From: a bacterium
GTDB taxonomy: Bacteria; Bacillota; Clostridia; Lachnospirales; Lachnospiraceae
Direction: 5' to 3'
Assembly: GCA_023664305.1 (NCBI GenBank)
Contig: JAMPFT010000017.1
Coordinates: 1-64,000 of the forward strand
DNA length: 64,000 bases
Below, piece by piece: positions 44,935 to 52,410 of this stretch (position 1 is its first letter; every line of letters begins with the position of its first letter). The notes beneath the pieces are model-generated. The model made no database searches. It had not been told where the DNA came from and saw nothing but the letters and a program-made list of their open reading frames with translations. Made by a program: the position numbers and the translations under genes.

Positions 44935-45861
44935 ATGATCAGTGAGGCTGTATTCCAGGCATTAAAGAGATTTGTACCGGAAGAGAACATCTCCCTGCAG
45001 GAGCCGATGGCGGCGCACACTTCTTTTCGGATCGGCGGGCCTGCCGACTGCTTCCTGCGTCTGGAGAATGAGGAACAGATTATCCCTGTACAGAAGTATT
45101 TAAGGCAGGTCGGAGTTCCCTTTTTTATCCTGGGAAACGGCAGTAATCTGCTGGTCAGCGACGAGGGGTATCGCGGCGTGATTCTGCAGATCGGGCAGAA
45201 GATGAGCCGGATTAAGGTTGACGGCTGCAGGATTACGGCTCAGGCCGGCGCAACTCTTGCTCAGACGGCAAGAGCTGCAATGGAACACGGATTGACGGGG
45301 CTGGAGTTTGCCTCCGGTATCCCGGGAACGGTAGGGGGCGGCATCGTAATGAATGCCGGAGCATACGGGGGCGAGCTGAGCCAGGTGACGGAGCAGGTGA
45401 CCGTGATAAACGGCGCGGGCGAGATCATGGAGCTTGACAATGAAACCGTGGAATTTGGCTACCGTACCAGCGTTGTCAGGGCGGCGTCCCTGACGGTTAC
45501 GGAAGTGATCTTCCGGCTGGAGCCGGGCGACAGGGACCGGATCAGAGAGCGGATGGAGGAGCTTGCGGTCATGCGGAAGGAAAAGCAGCCGCTGGAATTT
45601 CCGAGCGCGGGCAGTACCTTTAAGCGTCCTAAAGGGTATTTTGCGGGAAAGCTTATCATGGACGCCGGGCTTGGGGGCTATCAGTCGGGCGGGGCGAGAG
45701 TTTCCGAGAAGCACTGCGGCTTTATCGTCAATACCGGCAATGCCACCGCTAAGGATGTGACGGACGTTATCCGAACGGTGCAGGATTGTGTGAAAGAGAA
45801 GTTTGATGTAAACCTGGAGACGGAAATCCTGTTTCTGGGCGGGGAGATGAAGAACAGATGA
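44935..45861 (+). CDS. murB: UDP-N-acetylenolpyruvoylglucosamine reductase
   Basis: MurB reduces the enolpyruvyl group to make UDP-MurNAc, using FAD and NADPH. The 308-residue protein has the FAD-binding PMAAHTSFRIGGPADCFL and FFILGNGSNLLV motifs, LEFASGIPGTVGGGIVMNAGAYGG split around the flavin (SGIPGTVGG is the key part), and a C-terminal SAGSTFKRP with the catalytic Ser. The ATG at 44935 fits family length; its binding site is poor and GTG 44905 is a possible alternative. It overlaps rapZ by four bases. Confidence 0.93.
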   Translation: MISEAVFQALKRFVPEENISLQEPMAAHTSFRIGGPADCFLRLENEEQIIPVQKYLRQVGVPFFILGNGSNLLVSDEGYRGVILQIGQKMSRIKVDGCRITAQAGATLAQTARAAMEHGLTGLEFASGIPGTVGGGIVMNAGAYGGELSQVTEQVTVINGAGEIMELDNETVEFGYRTSVVRAASLTVTEVIFRLEPGDRDRIRERMEELAVMRKEKQPLEFPSAGSTFKRPKGYFAGKLIMDAGLGGYQSGGARVSEKHCGFIVNTGNATAKDVTDVIRTVQDCVKEKFDVNLETEILFLGGEMKNR

Positions 45862-46724
45862 GATTTGTGATCGTGACGGGGATGAGCGGAGGCGGTAAGA
45901 GCACTGCCCTGAAAATGCTGGAGGACGCGGGGTTTTACTGCGTGGATAATCTGCCCGTTTCCCTGATTGAAAAATTTGTGGAGCTGATTTCCACGCCAAA
46001 CAGCGAGATCAGCAAGGTGGTGCTGGGGCTGGACGTGCGGTCGGATCAGTCCTTTGAAGACGCGACCGGAGTTTTGGAGCAGATGAAGCAAAGGGGCTAT
46101 CCTTTTGAGATTTTGTTTATGGAAGCGGACGAAGAGGTGCTCATCAAGAGATATAAGGAGACCAGGCGGGTCCATCCGCTGGCCGTGGACGGCAGGGTGG
46201 AGGACGGTGTCAGGACGGAGCGCAGGGTTCTGGAAAAAATCCGCCGCAGCGCCGATTATGTCATCGACACCTCAAATCTTCTCACGCGGGAACTGAAGGA
46301 AGAACTGGACCGTATTTTTGTGGAGAATGAAGAATATAATAGTCTCATGATAACCGTGATGTCCTTCGGGTTCAAGTATGGGATTCCTTCGGACGCGGAC
46401 CTGGTATTTGACGTGAGGTTTCTTCCGAACCCCTTTTACATCGACGAGCTGAAGGAAAAAACGGGAAACGACAGAGAGGTGCAGGAGTATGTCCTGAAGT
46501 ATGAAGAGTCGGAAATCTTTATGGACAAGCTGGAGGATATGGTGCGGTTCCTCGTCCCGAATTATGTCAAAGAGGGAAAGTACCGTCTGGTGATTGCCAT
46601 CGGCTGTACGGGCGGCAGACACAGGAGCGTCACTCTGGCAAACGAGCTTTACAGACGCATGAAGGACAAGGGGAAGTACGGCATGAAGCTCTATCATCGG
46701 GATGTAGCCAACAAAAGCTACTGA
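45858..46724 (+). CDS. rapZ: RNase adaptor / nucleotide-binding protein RapZ (YvcJ)
   Basis: RapZ-family proteins bind nucleotides and, in E. coli, tune glucosamine-6-phosphate synthase through small RNAs. The Bacillus YvcJ function is less clear. The 288-residue protein has Walker A GMSGGGKSTA (residues 8-17), a Walker B-like VVLGLDVRSD and the C-terminal IGCTGGRHRSV motif. Its ATG overlaps the murB stop (ATGA), indicating translational coupling. whiA follows after 14 bases. Confidence 0.93.
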   Translation: MRFVIVTGMSGGGKSTALKMLEDAGFYCVDNLPVSLIEKFVELISTPNSEISKVVLGLDVRSDQSFEDATGVLEQMKQRGYPFEILFMEADEEVLIKRYKETRRVHPLAVDGRVEDGVRTERRVLEKIRRSADYVIDTSNLLTRELKEELDRIFVENEEYNSLMITVMSFGFKYGIPSDADLVFDVRFLPNPFYIDELKEKTGNDREVQEYVLKYEESEIFMDKLEDMVRFLVPNYVKEGKYRLVIAIGCTGGRHRSVTLANELYRRMKDKGKYGMKLYHRDVANKSY

Positions 46725-46738
46725 GCAGGAGTAAGAGA

Positions 46739-47617
46739 ATGTCATTTTCAAGCGAAGTGAAGGAAGAACTGGCAAAACGCATCAGCCCGGCAAGACACTG
46801 CCAGATTGCCGAGCTTGCGGCTATTATGAACTTCTGCGGGCAGTACGGCAGGGACGAAAAAGGCAATTTTACGGTCGGATTTCAGACAGAAAATGCGGCT
46901 GTTGTGAGAAAAGGCTTTACATTATTGAAAAAAACATATAATATAGATACTGGTTCCAGCTTGAACGAAACGGATATACGGGAGCTTTTGCAGAAGATCG
47001 GCAACCTGGAGGAACCGGTGAGCGGCCTGATTGTCAGAAGCGCCTGTTGTAAAAGAGCCTTTTTAAGAGGCGCTTTTTTGAGCGTGGGCTCCATGAGCGA
47101 TCCTGCCAAAGGGTATCATCTCGAGTTTGACTGCGCCGGTGCGGGCAAGGCACAGCAGCTGCAGGATATCATGGAAACCTTTGATATTGAGTCAAAGATC
47201 ATAATTCGAAAAAAATATCATGTGGTTTATCTGAAGGAAGGATCCGGAATCGTAGACCTGTTAAACGTTTTCGAAGCGCCCGTATCCCTGATGGAGCTGG
47301 AAAATCTCCGTATCCTGAAAGAAATGAGAAATTCCGTGAACAGGAGGGTAAACTGCGAGACTGCCAATATAGCCAAAACAGTCAACGCGGCTGCCAGACA
47401 GGTACAGGATATCGAGTTTCTGCGAGAATGTTTCGGATTTTATAATCTGCCTGAACCGCTGCGGGAAATGGCGGAAATCCGACTGGAAAATCCCGATGCG
47501 CCGTTGAAGGAGCTGGGAGAATACTTTAATCCCCCGATCGGGAAATCGGGGGTCAATCATAGATTGCGCAAGCTCAGCAGGCTTGCCGAAGAAATAAGGG
47601 AAAGGCAGGAGTTCTGA
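46739..47617 (+). CDS. whiA: DNA-binding protein WhiA
   Basis: WhiA couples a LAGLIDADG-like homing-endonuclease fold to a C-terminal helix-turn-helix and influences cell division and chromosome segregation in Gram-positives. The 292 residues are slightly shorter than most (about 310-325). The N-terminus SFSSEVKEELAK is diagnostic. CCKRAFLRGAFLSVGS marks the LAGLIDADG part, and the C-terminal LGEYFNPPIGKSGVNHRLRKL is the DNA-binding end. It lies in the conserved rapZ-whiA-crh order. Confidence 0.93.
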   Translation: MSFSSEVKEELAKRISPARHCQIAELAAIMNFCGQYGRDEKGNFTVGFQTENAAVVRKGFTLLKKTYNIDTGSSLNETDIRELLQKIGNLEEPVSGLIVRSACCKRAFLRGAFLSVGSMSDPAKGYHLEFDCAGAGKAQQLQDIMETFDIESKIIIRKKYHVVYLKEGSGIVDLLNVFEAPVSLMELENLRILKEMRNSVNRRVNCETANIAKTVNAAARQVQDIEFLRECFGFYNLPEPLREMAEIRLENPDAPLKELGEYFNPPIGKSGVNHRLRKLSRLAEEIRERQEF

Positions 47618-47634
47618 AAAGAGGAGGAAATATT

Positions 47635-47895
47635 ATGACAAAGAGGAACATTCAGATCAGCATTGAGAGCGGTCTGGAAGCGAGGCCGGTGGCCTTGCTG
47701 GTACAGGAGGCAAGTAAATACGAGAGCACGATTTATGTTCAGTCGGGCGAGAAAAGGGTAAACGCCAAAAGCATCATGGGAATGATGAGCCTTGGACTTG
47801 ACAACGGGGAAGAGCTTGAGGTTTCCGCTGACGGCGCGGATGAACAGTCCGCAGTAGAAGGCATCGAACACTTTCTCGGCGGAAAGGGAGCCTGA
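47635..47895 (+). CDS. HPr-like protein lacking His15 (Crh-like)
   Basis: An 86-residue HPr fold. The phosphotransfer site, normally GLHARP, reads GLEARPVAL with Glu at position 15, so it cannot accept phosphate from Enzyme I. The regulatory site is intact: NAKSIMGMMSLG with Ser46. This is the logic of Bacillus Crh, which has Gln15 and occurs in the same rapZ-whiA-crh neighbourhood. It should be an HprK substrate and CcpA cofactor rather than a sugar-transport protein (inference). Glu15 might even mimic phospho-His. Confidence 0.88.
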   Translation: MTKRNIQISIESGLEARPVALLVQEASKYESTIYVQSGEKRVNAKSIMGMMSLGLDNGEELEVSADGADEQSAVEGIEHFLGGKGA

Positions 47896-47917
47896 ACAGA
47901 AAAAGGATAAAACATGC

Positions 47918-47955
47918 AGGGCGGGATCAATGCGTTAGGTTGATTCTGCCCTTTG
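47918..47955 (+). terminator. Terminator-like hairpin after the crh-like gene
   Basis: agggcgggatcaa pairs with ttgattctgccct (two G-T wobbles) around a nine-base loop and is followed by three Ts. It probably ends or attenuates the hprK-crh transcript. Confidence 0.55.
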
Positions 47956-48052
47956 TGCAAATTACGCAGACCGTTTCCGCAGGGCAACCCGAAAAATCTG
48001 CAGACGGCGTGTTTTGCGGCAGTGCGGTCTGTTTCACGGCGGAGGAACGCGT

Positions 48053-48943
48053 ATGAAGAAAAAGCTTCTTTTCATCTATAACCCGAAGGCGGGAAAGACG
48101 CAGATCAGGACCAGACTTTCGGATATCTTAAGTATATTTGTGCAGGAAGGCTACGAGCTTACTGTCCTGCCCACACGGGGCCACGACGATGCGCGGAAAG
48201 CCATGGCGGAGCGGTCAGGGGACTATGAGCTGGTCGTATGCTGCGGCGGCGACGGGACGTTGGACGAGGTAGTCACGGGCATGATCCAGAGCGGATTCAG
48301 GACTCCGATCGGTTATATCCCCGCGGGCAGCACCAATGATTTCGGAGGCAGCCTGGCCCTGCCGAAGAATATGCTCCGGGCGGCGGAAACCGCCGTAAAG
48401 GGCAGAGATTTCCCCTGTGATATCGGATCCTTTAACGACGACGTATTTGTCTATATCGCGGCTTTCGGACTGTTTACGGACGTCTCCTACGAGACAAATC
48501 AGGATATGAAAAATGTGCTGGGGCATATGGCGTACCTGCTGGAAGGCGTAAAGCGCCTGTCCGCGATCCGTTCCTTCCCCATGAAGGTCGCTTATGAGGA
48601 CACGGTCATAGAGGATGACTTTATCTTCGGAATGGTCACAAATTCCGTATCGGTGGGCGGGTTTAAAAACATTACGGGAAAGAACGTGAAGCTGGACGAC
48701 GGCGTGTTCGAGGTGACGCTGATCAAGGTTCCCAAAAATCCGGCGGAGCTGAACAATATTATGCTCGCGCTCCTGAACCGGGACATCGATGCTGGCGGAA
48801 TGTATTGTTTCCGCACGGCGGAGGTTACCTTTGAGACAAAAGAGCCCCTGACCTGGACTTTGGACGGAGAAAACGGGGGAAGCCACACGAAAGCTGTAAT
48901 TCGAAATATCTGCAAGGGGATGGATATCAGGGTAAAGCGGTGA
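48053..48943 (+). CDS. Diacylglycerol-kinase-family lipid kinase
   Basis: A 296-residue soluble lipid kinase of the DagK/YegS group. Motifs are FIYNPKAGK near the N-terminus, VVCCGGDGTLDEVV (nucleotide-binding GGDGT) and GYIPAGSTNDFGGSL. The C-terminal beta-sandwich is present (residues about 130-290). Membrane lipid phosphorylation or phosphatidate recycling is likely; the exact lipid is unknown. The ATG at 48053 follows ggagg. Confidence 0.87.
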   Translation: MKKKLLFIYNPKAGKTQIRTRLSDILSIFVQEGYELTVLPTRGHDDARKAMAERSGDYELVVCCGGDGTLDEVVTGMIQSGFRTPIGYIPAGSTNDFGGSLALPKNMLRAAETAVKGRDFPCDIGSFNDDVFVYIAAFGLFTDVSYETNQDMKNVLGHMAYLLEGVKRLSAIRSFPMKVAYEDTVIEDDFIFGMVTNSVSVGGFKNITGKNVKLDDGVFEVTLIKVPKNPAELNNIMLALLNRDIDAGGMYCFRTAEVTFETKEPLTWTLDGENGGSHTKAVIRNICKGMDIRVKR

Positions 48944-48976
48944 TTTATGTTTATGCCTTGTAAAGGCTTGGCTTTG

Positions 48977-49102
48977 GTCAGGCGACGGTTCCTCTGCGGA
49001 CACGTTTGCACTCGGGTCGGCACATAGCGGACGCTAAGCTCGAAAGGACCTCGCCAAGCGCCGATGTGCCTTTACGGTCCGCAGAGGAGCCGTCACCTGA
49101 CC
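48977..49102. repeat. Long hairpin element with 87-bp core, copy 2
   Basis: 26-base arms (48977-49002 and 49077-49102) pair with one mismatch and one wobble around the same folded core as copy 1, in reverse orientation. The core 48996-49082 is identical to copy 1. The outer arms carry different but complementary bases. It lies in the 508-base gap between the lipid kinase and aldolase genes. Confidence 0.8.
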
Positions 49103-49295
49103 GGGGAACCGTCACCTGAATAGGGAAGCGGTGCCTGATCAGGGAATTGTCACCTGACCGGGGAATCGTCACTTGGCTGGGGAACCGGTGCCTGATCAGG
49201 GAATCGTCACTTGGCTGGGGAAGCGGTGCCTGATCAGGGAGCCGTCACCTGACCGGGGGAACCGTCACCTGATCGAGGGACCGGTGCTTGGCGGA
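49089..49295. repeat. 19-bp tandem array next to hairpin copy 2
   Basis: About eleven degenerate units of 19 (two of 20) bases, such as accgtcacctgaataggga, atcgtcacttggctgggga and agcggtgcctgatcaggga, the last two types alternating. The first unit overlaps the right arm of the hairpin. The same sequence in inverted form makes the outer left arm. Confidence 0.85.
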
Positions 49296-49451
49296 GCGTT
49301 TTTCAGGGCGTAATTCAATCACCGGTATTATCCCGATTCTTTGACAATACCGCTTCCCTTTTGGGAAAAATTGTGTTATATTGGACGTGGGTATGATTGT
49401 CCTTCGAAAGGACAGTTATGATAAATGTAAAGATAAACGGAGGTAAGTAAC

Positions 49452-50315
49452 ATGTTAGTTTCTGCAACAGAAATGCTCAAAAAAGCAAAAGCAGGCCACT
49501 ATGCGGTGGGTCAGTTCAACATCAACAATCTGGAGTGGACCAAAGCGATCCTTCTGACCGCAAAGGAGAACCGCTCTCCCGTCATCTTGGGCGTGTCCGA
49601 GGGCGCCGGCAAGTATATGGGCGGTTATGACGTGGTAGTAGGCATGGTAAACGGTATGCTGAAGGATCTTGATATCGACGTTCCCGTGGCTCTTCATCTG
49701 GATCACGGTTCCTTTGAGGGATGCTACAAGTGTATCGAGGCCGGATTCTCCTCCATCATGTTCGACGGCTCTCATTATCCGATCGCCGAAAACATTGAGA
49801 AGACCACAGAGTTGGTAAAGGCAGCTCACGGCAAGGGAATCTCCATCGAGGCGGAGGTAGGCGCGATCGGCGGCGAGGAAGACGGCGTTGTCGGTATGGG
49901 CGAGTGCGCGGATCCCAATGAGTGTAAGCAGATTGCCGATCTCGGAGTGGATTTCCTGGCAGCAGGCATCGGCAACATCCACGGCAAGTATCCCGCAAAC
50001 TGGAAGGGCCTGAGCTTCGAGACGCTGGACGCGGTACAGCAGAAGACCGGCGAGCTGCCCTTGGTTCTTCACGGCGGCACCGGAATCCCCGCGGATATGA
50101 TTAAGAAGGCGATTACCCTGGGCGTTGCGAAGATCAATGTAAATACGGAGTGCCAGCTGTCCTTTGCGGATGCGACCCGTAAGTACATCGAGGCAGGCAA
50201 GGACCTGGAGGGCAAGGGATTTGATCCCCGTAAGCTTCTGGCTCCCGGCGTCGAGGCAATCAAGGCTACCGTAAAGGAAAAGATGGAGCTGTTCGGCTCC
50301 GTTGGGAAGGCATAA
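49452..50315 (+). CDS. fba: Class II fructose-bisphosphate aldolase
   Basis: This zinc-dependent aldolase interconverts fructose-1,6-bisphosphate with the triose phosphates in glycolysis. The 287-residue protein starts MLVSATEMLKKAKAGHYAVG. Zinc ligands are in ALHLDHGSFEGC and IGNIHGKYP/VLHGGTGIP, with phosphate-binding KINVNTECQ. A TTGACA element lies at 49341-49346, but no well-spaced -10 was found; aacggaggt is the ribosome binding site. Confidence 0.95.
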   Translation: MLVSATEMLKKAKAGHYAVGQFNINNLEWTKAILLTAKENRSPVILGVSEGAGKYMGGYDVVVGMVNGMLKDLDIDVPVALHLDHGSFEGCYKCIEAGFSSIMFDGSHYPIAENIEKTTELVKAAHGKGISIEAEVGAIGGEEDGVVGMGECADPNECKQIADLGVDFLAAGIGNIHGKYPANWKGLSFETLDAVQQKTGELPLVLHGGTGIPADMIKKAITLGVAKINVNTECQLSFADATRKYIEAGKDLEGKGFDPRKLLAPGVEAIKATVKEKMELFGSVGKA

Positions 50316-50450
50316 ATTAATTTTTCCTGAAGCTTTTGGAAGAAGCTTTTAATTTGGCGGAAGCAAAGGTTAATGTTGTGTGAACCCTGTTGAAATCGAA
50401 GTTCCCCTGCCTTATACTGTGAGCATCACAGGAAAGGCGGGGGTATTTTT

Positions 50451-50534
50451 ATGGAACAGAGTACAGTGCAGAGAATCAAGATAATCCAGATTGTTCTTTT
50501 GATAGCGGCCGCGGCTTTGCTGTTTTTTTGCTGA
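50451..50534 (+). CDS. Possible 27-aa membrane peptide
   Basis: ATG at 50451 after ggaaaggcggggg. It encodes a polar N-terminus (MEQSTVQRIK) and one hydrophobic segment (IIQIVLLIAAAALLFF), ending in Cys. It could be a genuine small membrane peptide or the start of a decayed gene. The 700-base gap 50316-51016 otherwise holds the open stretch described next, one terminator and AT-rich sequence. Confidence 0.35.
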   Translation: MEQSTVQRIKIIQIVLLIAAAALLFFC

Positions 50535-50698
50535 TTCAATAAAACAGTCTGTTTTCCGCAAGGTGAAAAGCGGTAAGATGTATTCGGGAAAGCCGCCGGG
50601 CGGAGGAGAAATGCAGTCCACAGGCGGACGGCTCTGTCCGGGGGCTGCGCCTGATCGGCAATGCGCAGCTGTCTACGGCATGGAAAAGCGGAAAACCG

Positions 50699-50869
50699 GT
50701 GAGGGCAGAGATAAGCGCGGAAGCTGATTATGACACAGACGTCATATATGAAAGGGAAAGGATTCGCGTGACGGTCCTAAGGGAGAGACCTGAACCGTCT
50801 ATCTGGTCTGATAAAATCCCTGAAAAGGGAGGATGCCAGGGAACTTACGTTCCCTGGCATTTATTATGA
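50699..50869 (+). pseudogene. Coding-like remnant before a terminator
   Basis: A frame open from about 50556 contains the coding-like run AEISAEADYDTDVIYERERI after a GTG at 50699. It then runs through a terminator hairpin to a stop at 50867. No ribosome binding site fits. It may be the tail of a gene whose 5' part has decayed. The family is unknown. Confidence 0.2.
50833..50866 (+). terminator. Terminator-like hairpin between fba and the cyclophilin gene
   Basis: atgccagggaac/gttccctggcat, a perfect 12-bp stem with a ttac loop, followed by ttatta. Confidence 0.6.
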
Positions 50870-51016
50870 AAAAGTTATTTAGTGAACAGTTAACTGTGAT
50901 TGGCCTTTCGTTTATCTTATGGTCTTAGTATAGGCTAAGAAAATGGATAAAAAATGATAAGAAAATAAAAAAAACTTTAATTAATTGTAAACGGAATGTG
51001 AACGGGAAAACATCGT

Positions 51017-51538
51017 CTATAGCTTTTCGGGCTCCGGATAATCGACGCCGAAACAGTCTACCGTGATGCTTTTGATGACCTGAGCCTCAAGGGGCTTATC
51101 GCTCCAGTCGGTTCTGGTTTCCGCGATTTTATTGACATTTTCCATACCCTCCGTCACCTTGCCGAAGGCCGCATAGCTTCCGTCCAGATGAGGAGCGTCC
51201 TTGTGCATGATAAAGAACTGGCTTCCGGCGGAGTCGGGATGCTGCGCCCTTGCCATGGAGAGTACTCCCGCGGTATGCTTCAGCGGGTTGTCGAAGCCGT
51301 TCAGGGCAAACTCGCCTTTGATGCTGTAGCCGGGGCCGCCGATGCCTGTGCCCTCGGGACAGCCGCCCTGAATCATAAAGCCCTTGATAACGCGGTGGAA
51401 AATCAGGCCGTCGTAAAACTTTTTGTTGATCAGACTGATAAAATTGTTGACGGAGACGGGCGCGGTTTCCGGATAAAGCTCCGCTTTGATGACGTCTCCG
51501 TTTTGCATGGTGATGGTGACGATGGGATTTTGTGCCAT
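51017..51538 (-). CDS. Cyclophilin-type peptidyl-prolyl isomerase
   Basis: A 173-residue cytoplasmic foldase. Catalytic signature: FHRVIKGFMIQGGCPEGTG, with the conserved Arg. GSQFFIMHKDAPHLDGSYAAFGKV completes the active site (SQFFIMHKDAPHLDG is the key part). There is no signal peptide. The start follows aggaca. Its promoter region shares a palindromic TATTATAATA with the divergent GNAT gene. Confidence 0.92.
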   Translation of the reverse strand: MAQNPIVTITMQNGDVIKAELYPETAPVSVNNFISLINKKFYDGLIFHRVIKGFMIQGGCPEGTGIGGPGYSIKGEFALNGFDNPLKHTAGVLSMARAQHPDSAGSQFFIMHKDAPHLDGSYAAFGKVTEGMENVNKIAETRTDWSDKPLEAQVIKSITVDCFGVDYPEPEKL

Positions 51539-51563
51539 AATAATTGTCCTTTCCTGAAAATGT

Positions 51564-51573
51564 ATTATAATAG
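51564..51573. promoter_or_regulatory. Shared palindromic -10 region for divergent genes
   Basis: TATTATAATA reads TATAAT on both strands (51567-51572 plus, 51570-51565 minus). It is centred in the 86-base gap between the cyclophilin and GNAT genes. A plausible plus -35 is TTGTCC at 51545-51550. Confidence 0.4.
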
Positions 51574-51624
51574 TATTGATTGTACCTTAAAACAGACAGG
51601 CCGTAAAGAGGGAAGTGAAAAGAA

Positions 51625-52410
51625 GTGAGCTATTTAAAACGGTTTACCGTGAATACGGAAGAGACGCAGGGCTGCCTTTATGTGACGGATGACGCGGACG
51701 CTGCCGAGAGGCTGAAAAGCGACGGAGAGGCGGTGCTGATTTATTTTCACGAGGGTAACAAGGACAGCAATTTTTCGGGCTTTGCCTATGGCGTTGAGGA
51801 TCCTGAAGGTCTGGAGGAGGAGTATCTGGAAAAGGTGTACCGAAGGCTGAAAGGACTGCCCTGGAACATCCTGGAGACGGAAAGGTGCCGGATTCGGGAG
51901 ACTTCGCCGGACGATGTGGACGCTTTTTATGAAATTTATCACGAGCCCTCGATCACAGAGTTTATGGAAGGGCTTTATCCGGAGAAGGAGCAGGAGAGAG
52001 CCTATATCCGGGAATATCGGGAGAAAATTTATTCTTTTTATGAATTTGGCGTCTGGACCGTTCTGGAGAAAGAAAGCGGCGCGGTGATCGGGCGGGCCGG
52101 ATTTTCCTATCGGGAAGGCTACGATGAGCCGGAGCTTGGCTTTATCATAGGCGTACCCTGGCAGAGAAAAGGCTACGCGGAGGAGGTATGCAGGGCGGTC
52201 CTTAGGTACGGCTGGACCACGCTGCAGTTTGAAAAAGTACAGGTGCTGGTGGAGACGGAAAACGCGGCTTCTCTGAGACTGTGCGACAAGCTGGGCTTCC
52301 GTGCGGTGGAGGAACTGACCATGGGAGAGAGACAGTATTTCCGCCTTGTGCTGGCAGCGGCGGAGACTATGCTGCCCTGTTTTGCTCATGGCTCGTCTGA
52401 CGGATGCTGA
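51625..52410 (+). CDS. GNAT acetyltransferase with an N-terminal extension
   Basis: A 261-residue protein. About 90 N-terminal residues form an uncharacterised domain with a conserved-looking VTDDADAAERLKSDGEAVLIYFH segment (the ALIYF-like strand is the key part). A RimJ/RimL-type acetyltransferase follows: ETERCRIRETSPDDVDAFY, GFIIGVPWQRKGYAEEVC and ENAASLRLCDKLGF. The GTG at 51625 is the only good start. Its last 44 bases overlap the convergent MATE gene. The substrate is unknown. Confidence 0.8.
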   Translation: MSYLKRFTVNTEETQGCLYVTDDADAAERLKSDGEAVLIYFHEGNKDSNFSGFAYGVEDPEGLEEEYLEKVYRRLKGLPWNILETERCRIRETSPDDVDAFYEIYHEPSITEFMEGLYPEKEQERAYIREYREKIYSFYEFGVWTVLEKESGAVIGRAGFSYREGYDEPELGFIIGVPWQRKGYAEEVCRAVLRYGWTTLQFEKVQVLVETENAASLRLCDKLGFRAVEELTMGERQYFRLVLAAAETMLPCFAHGSSDGC

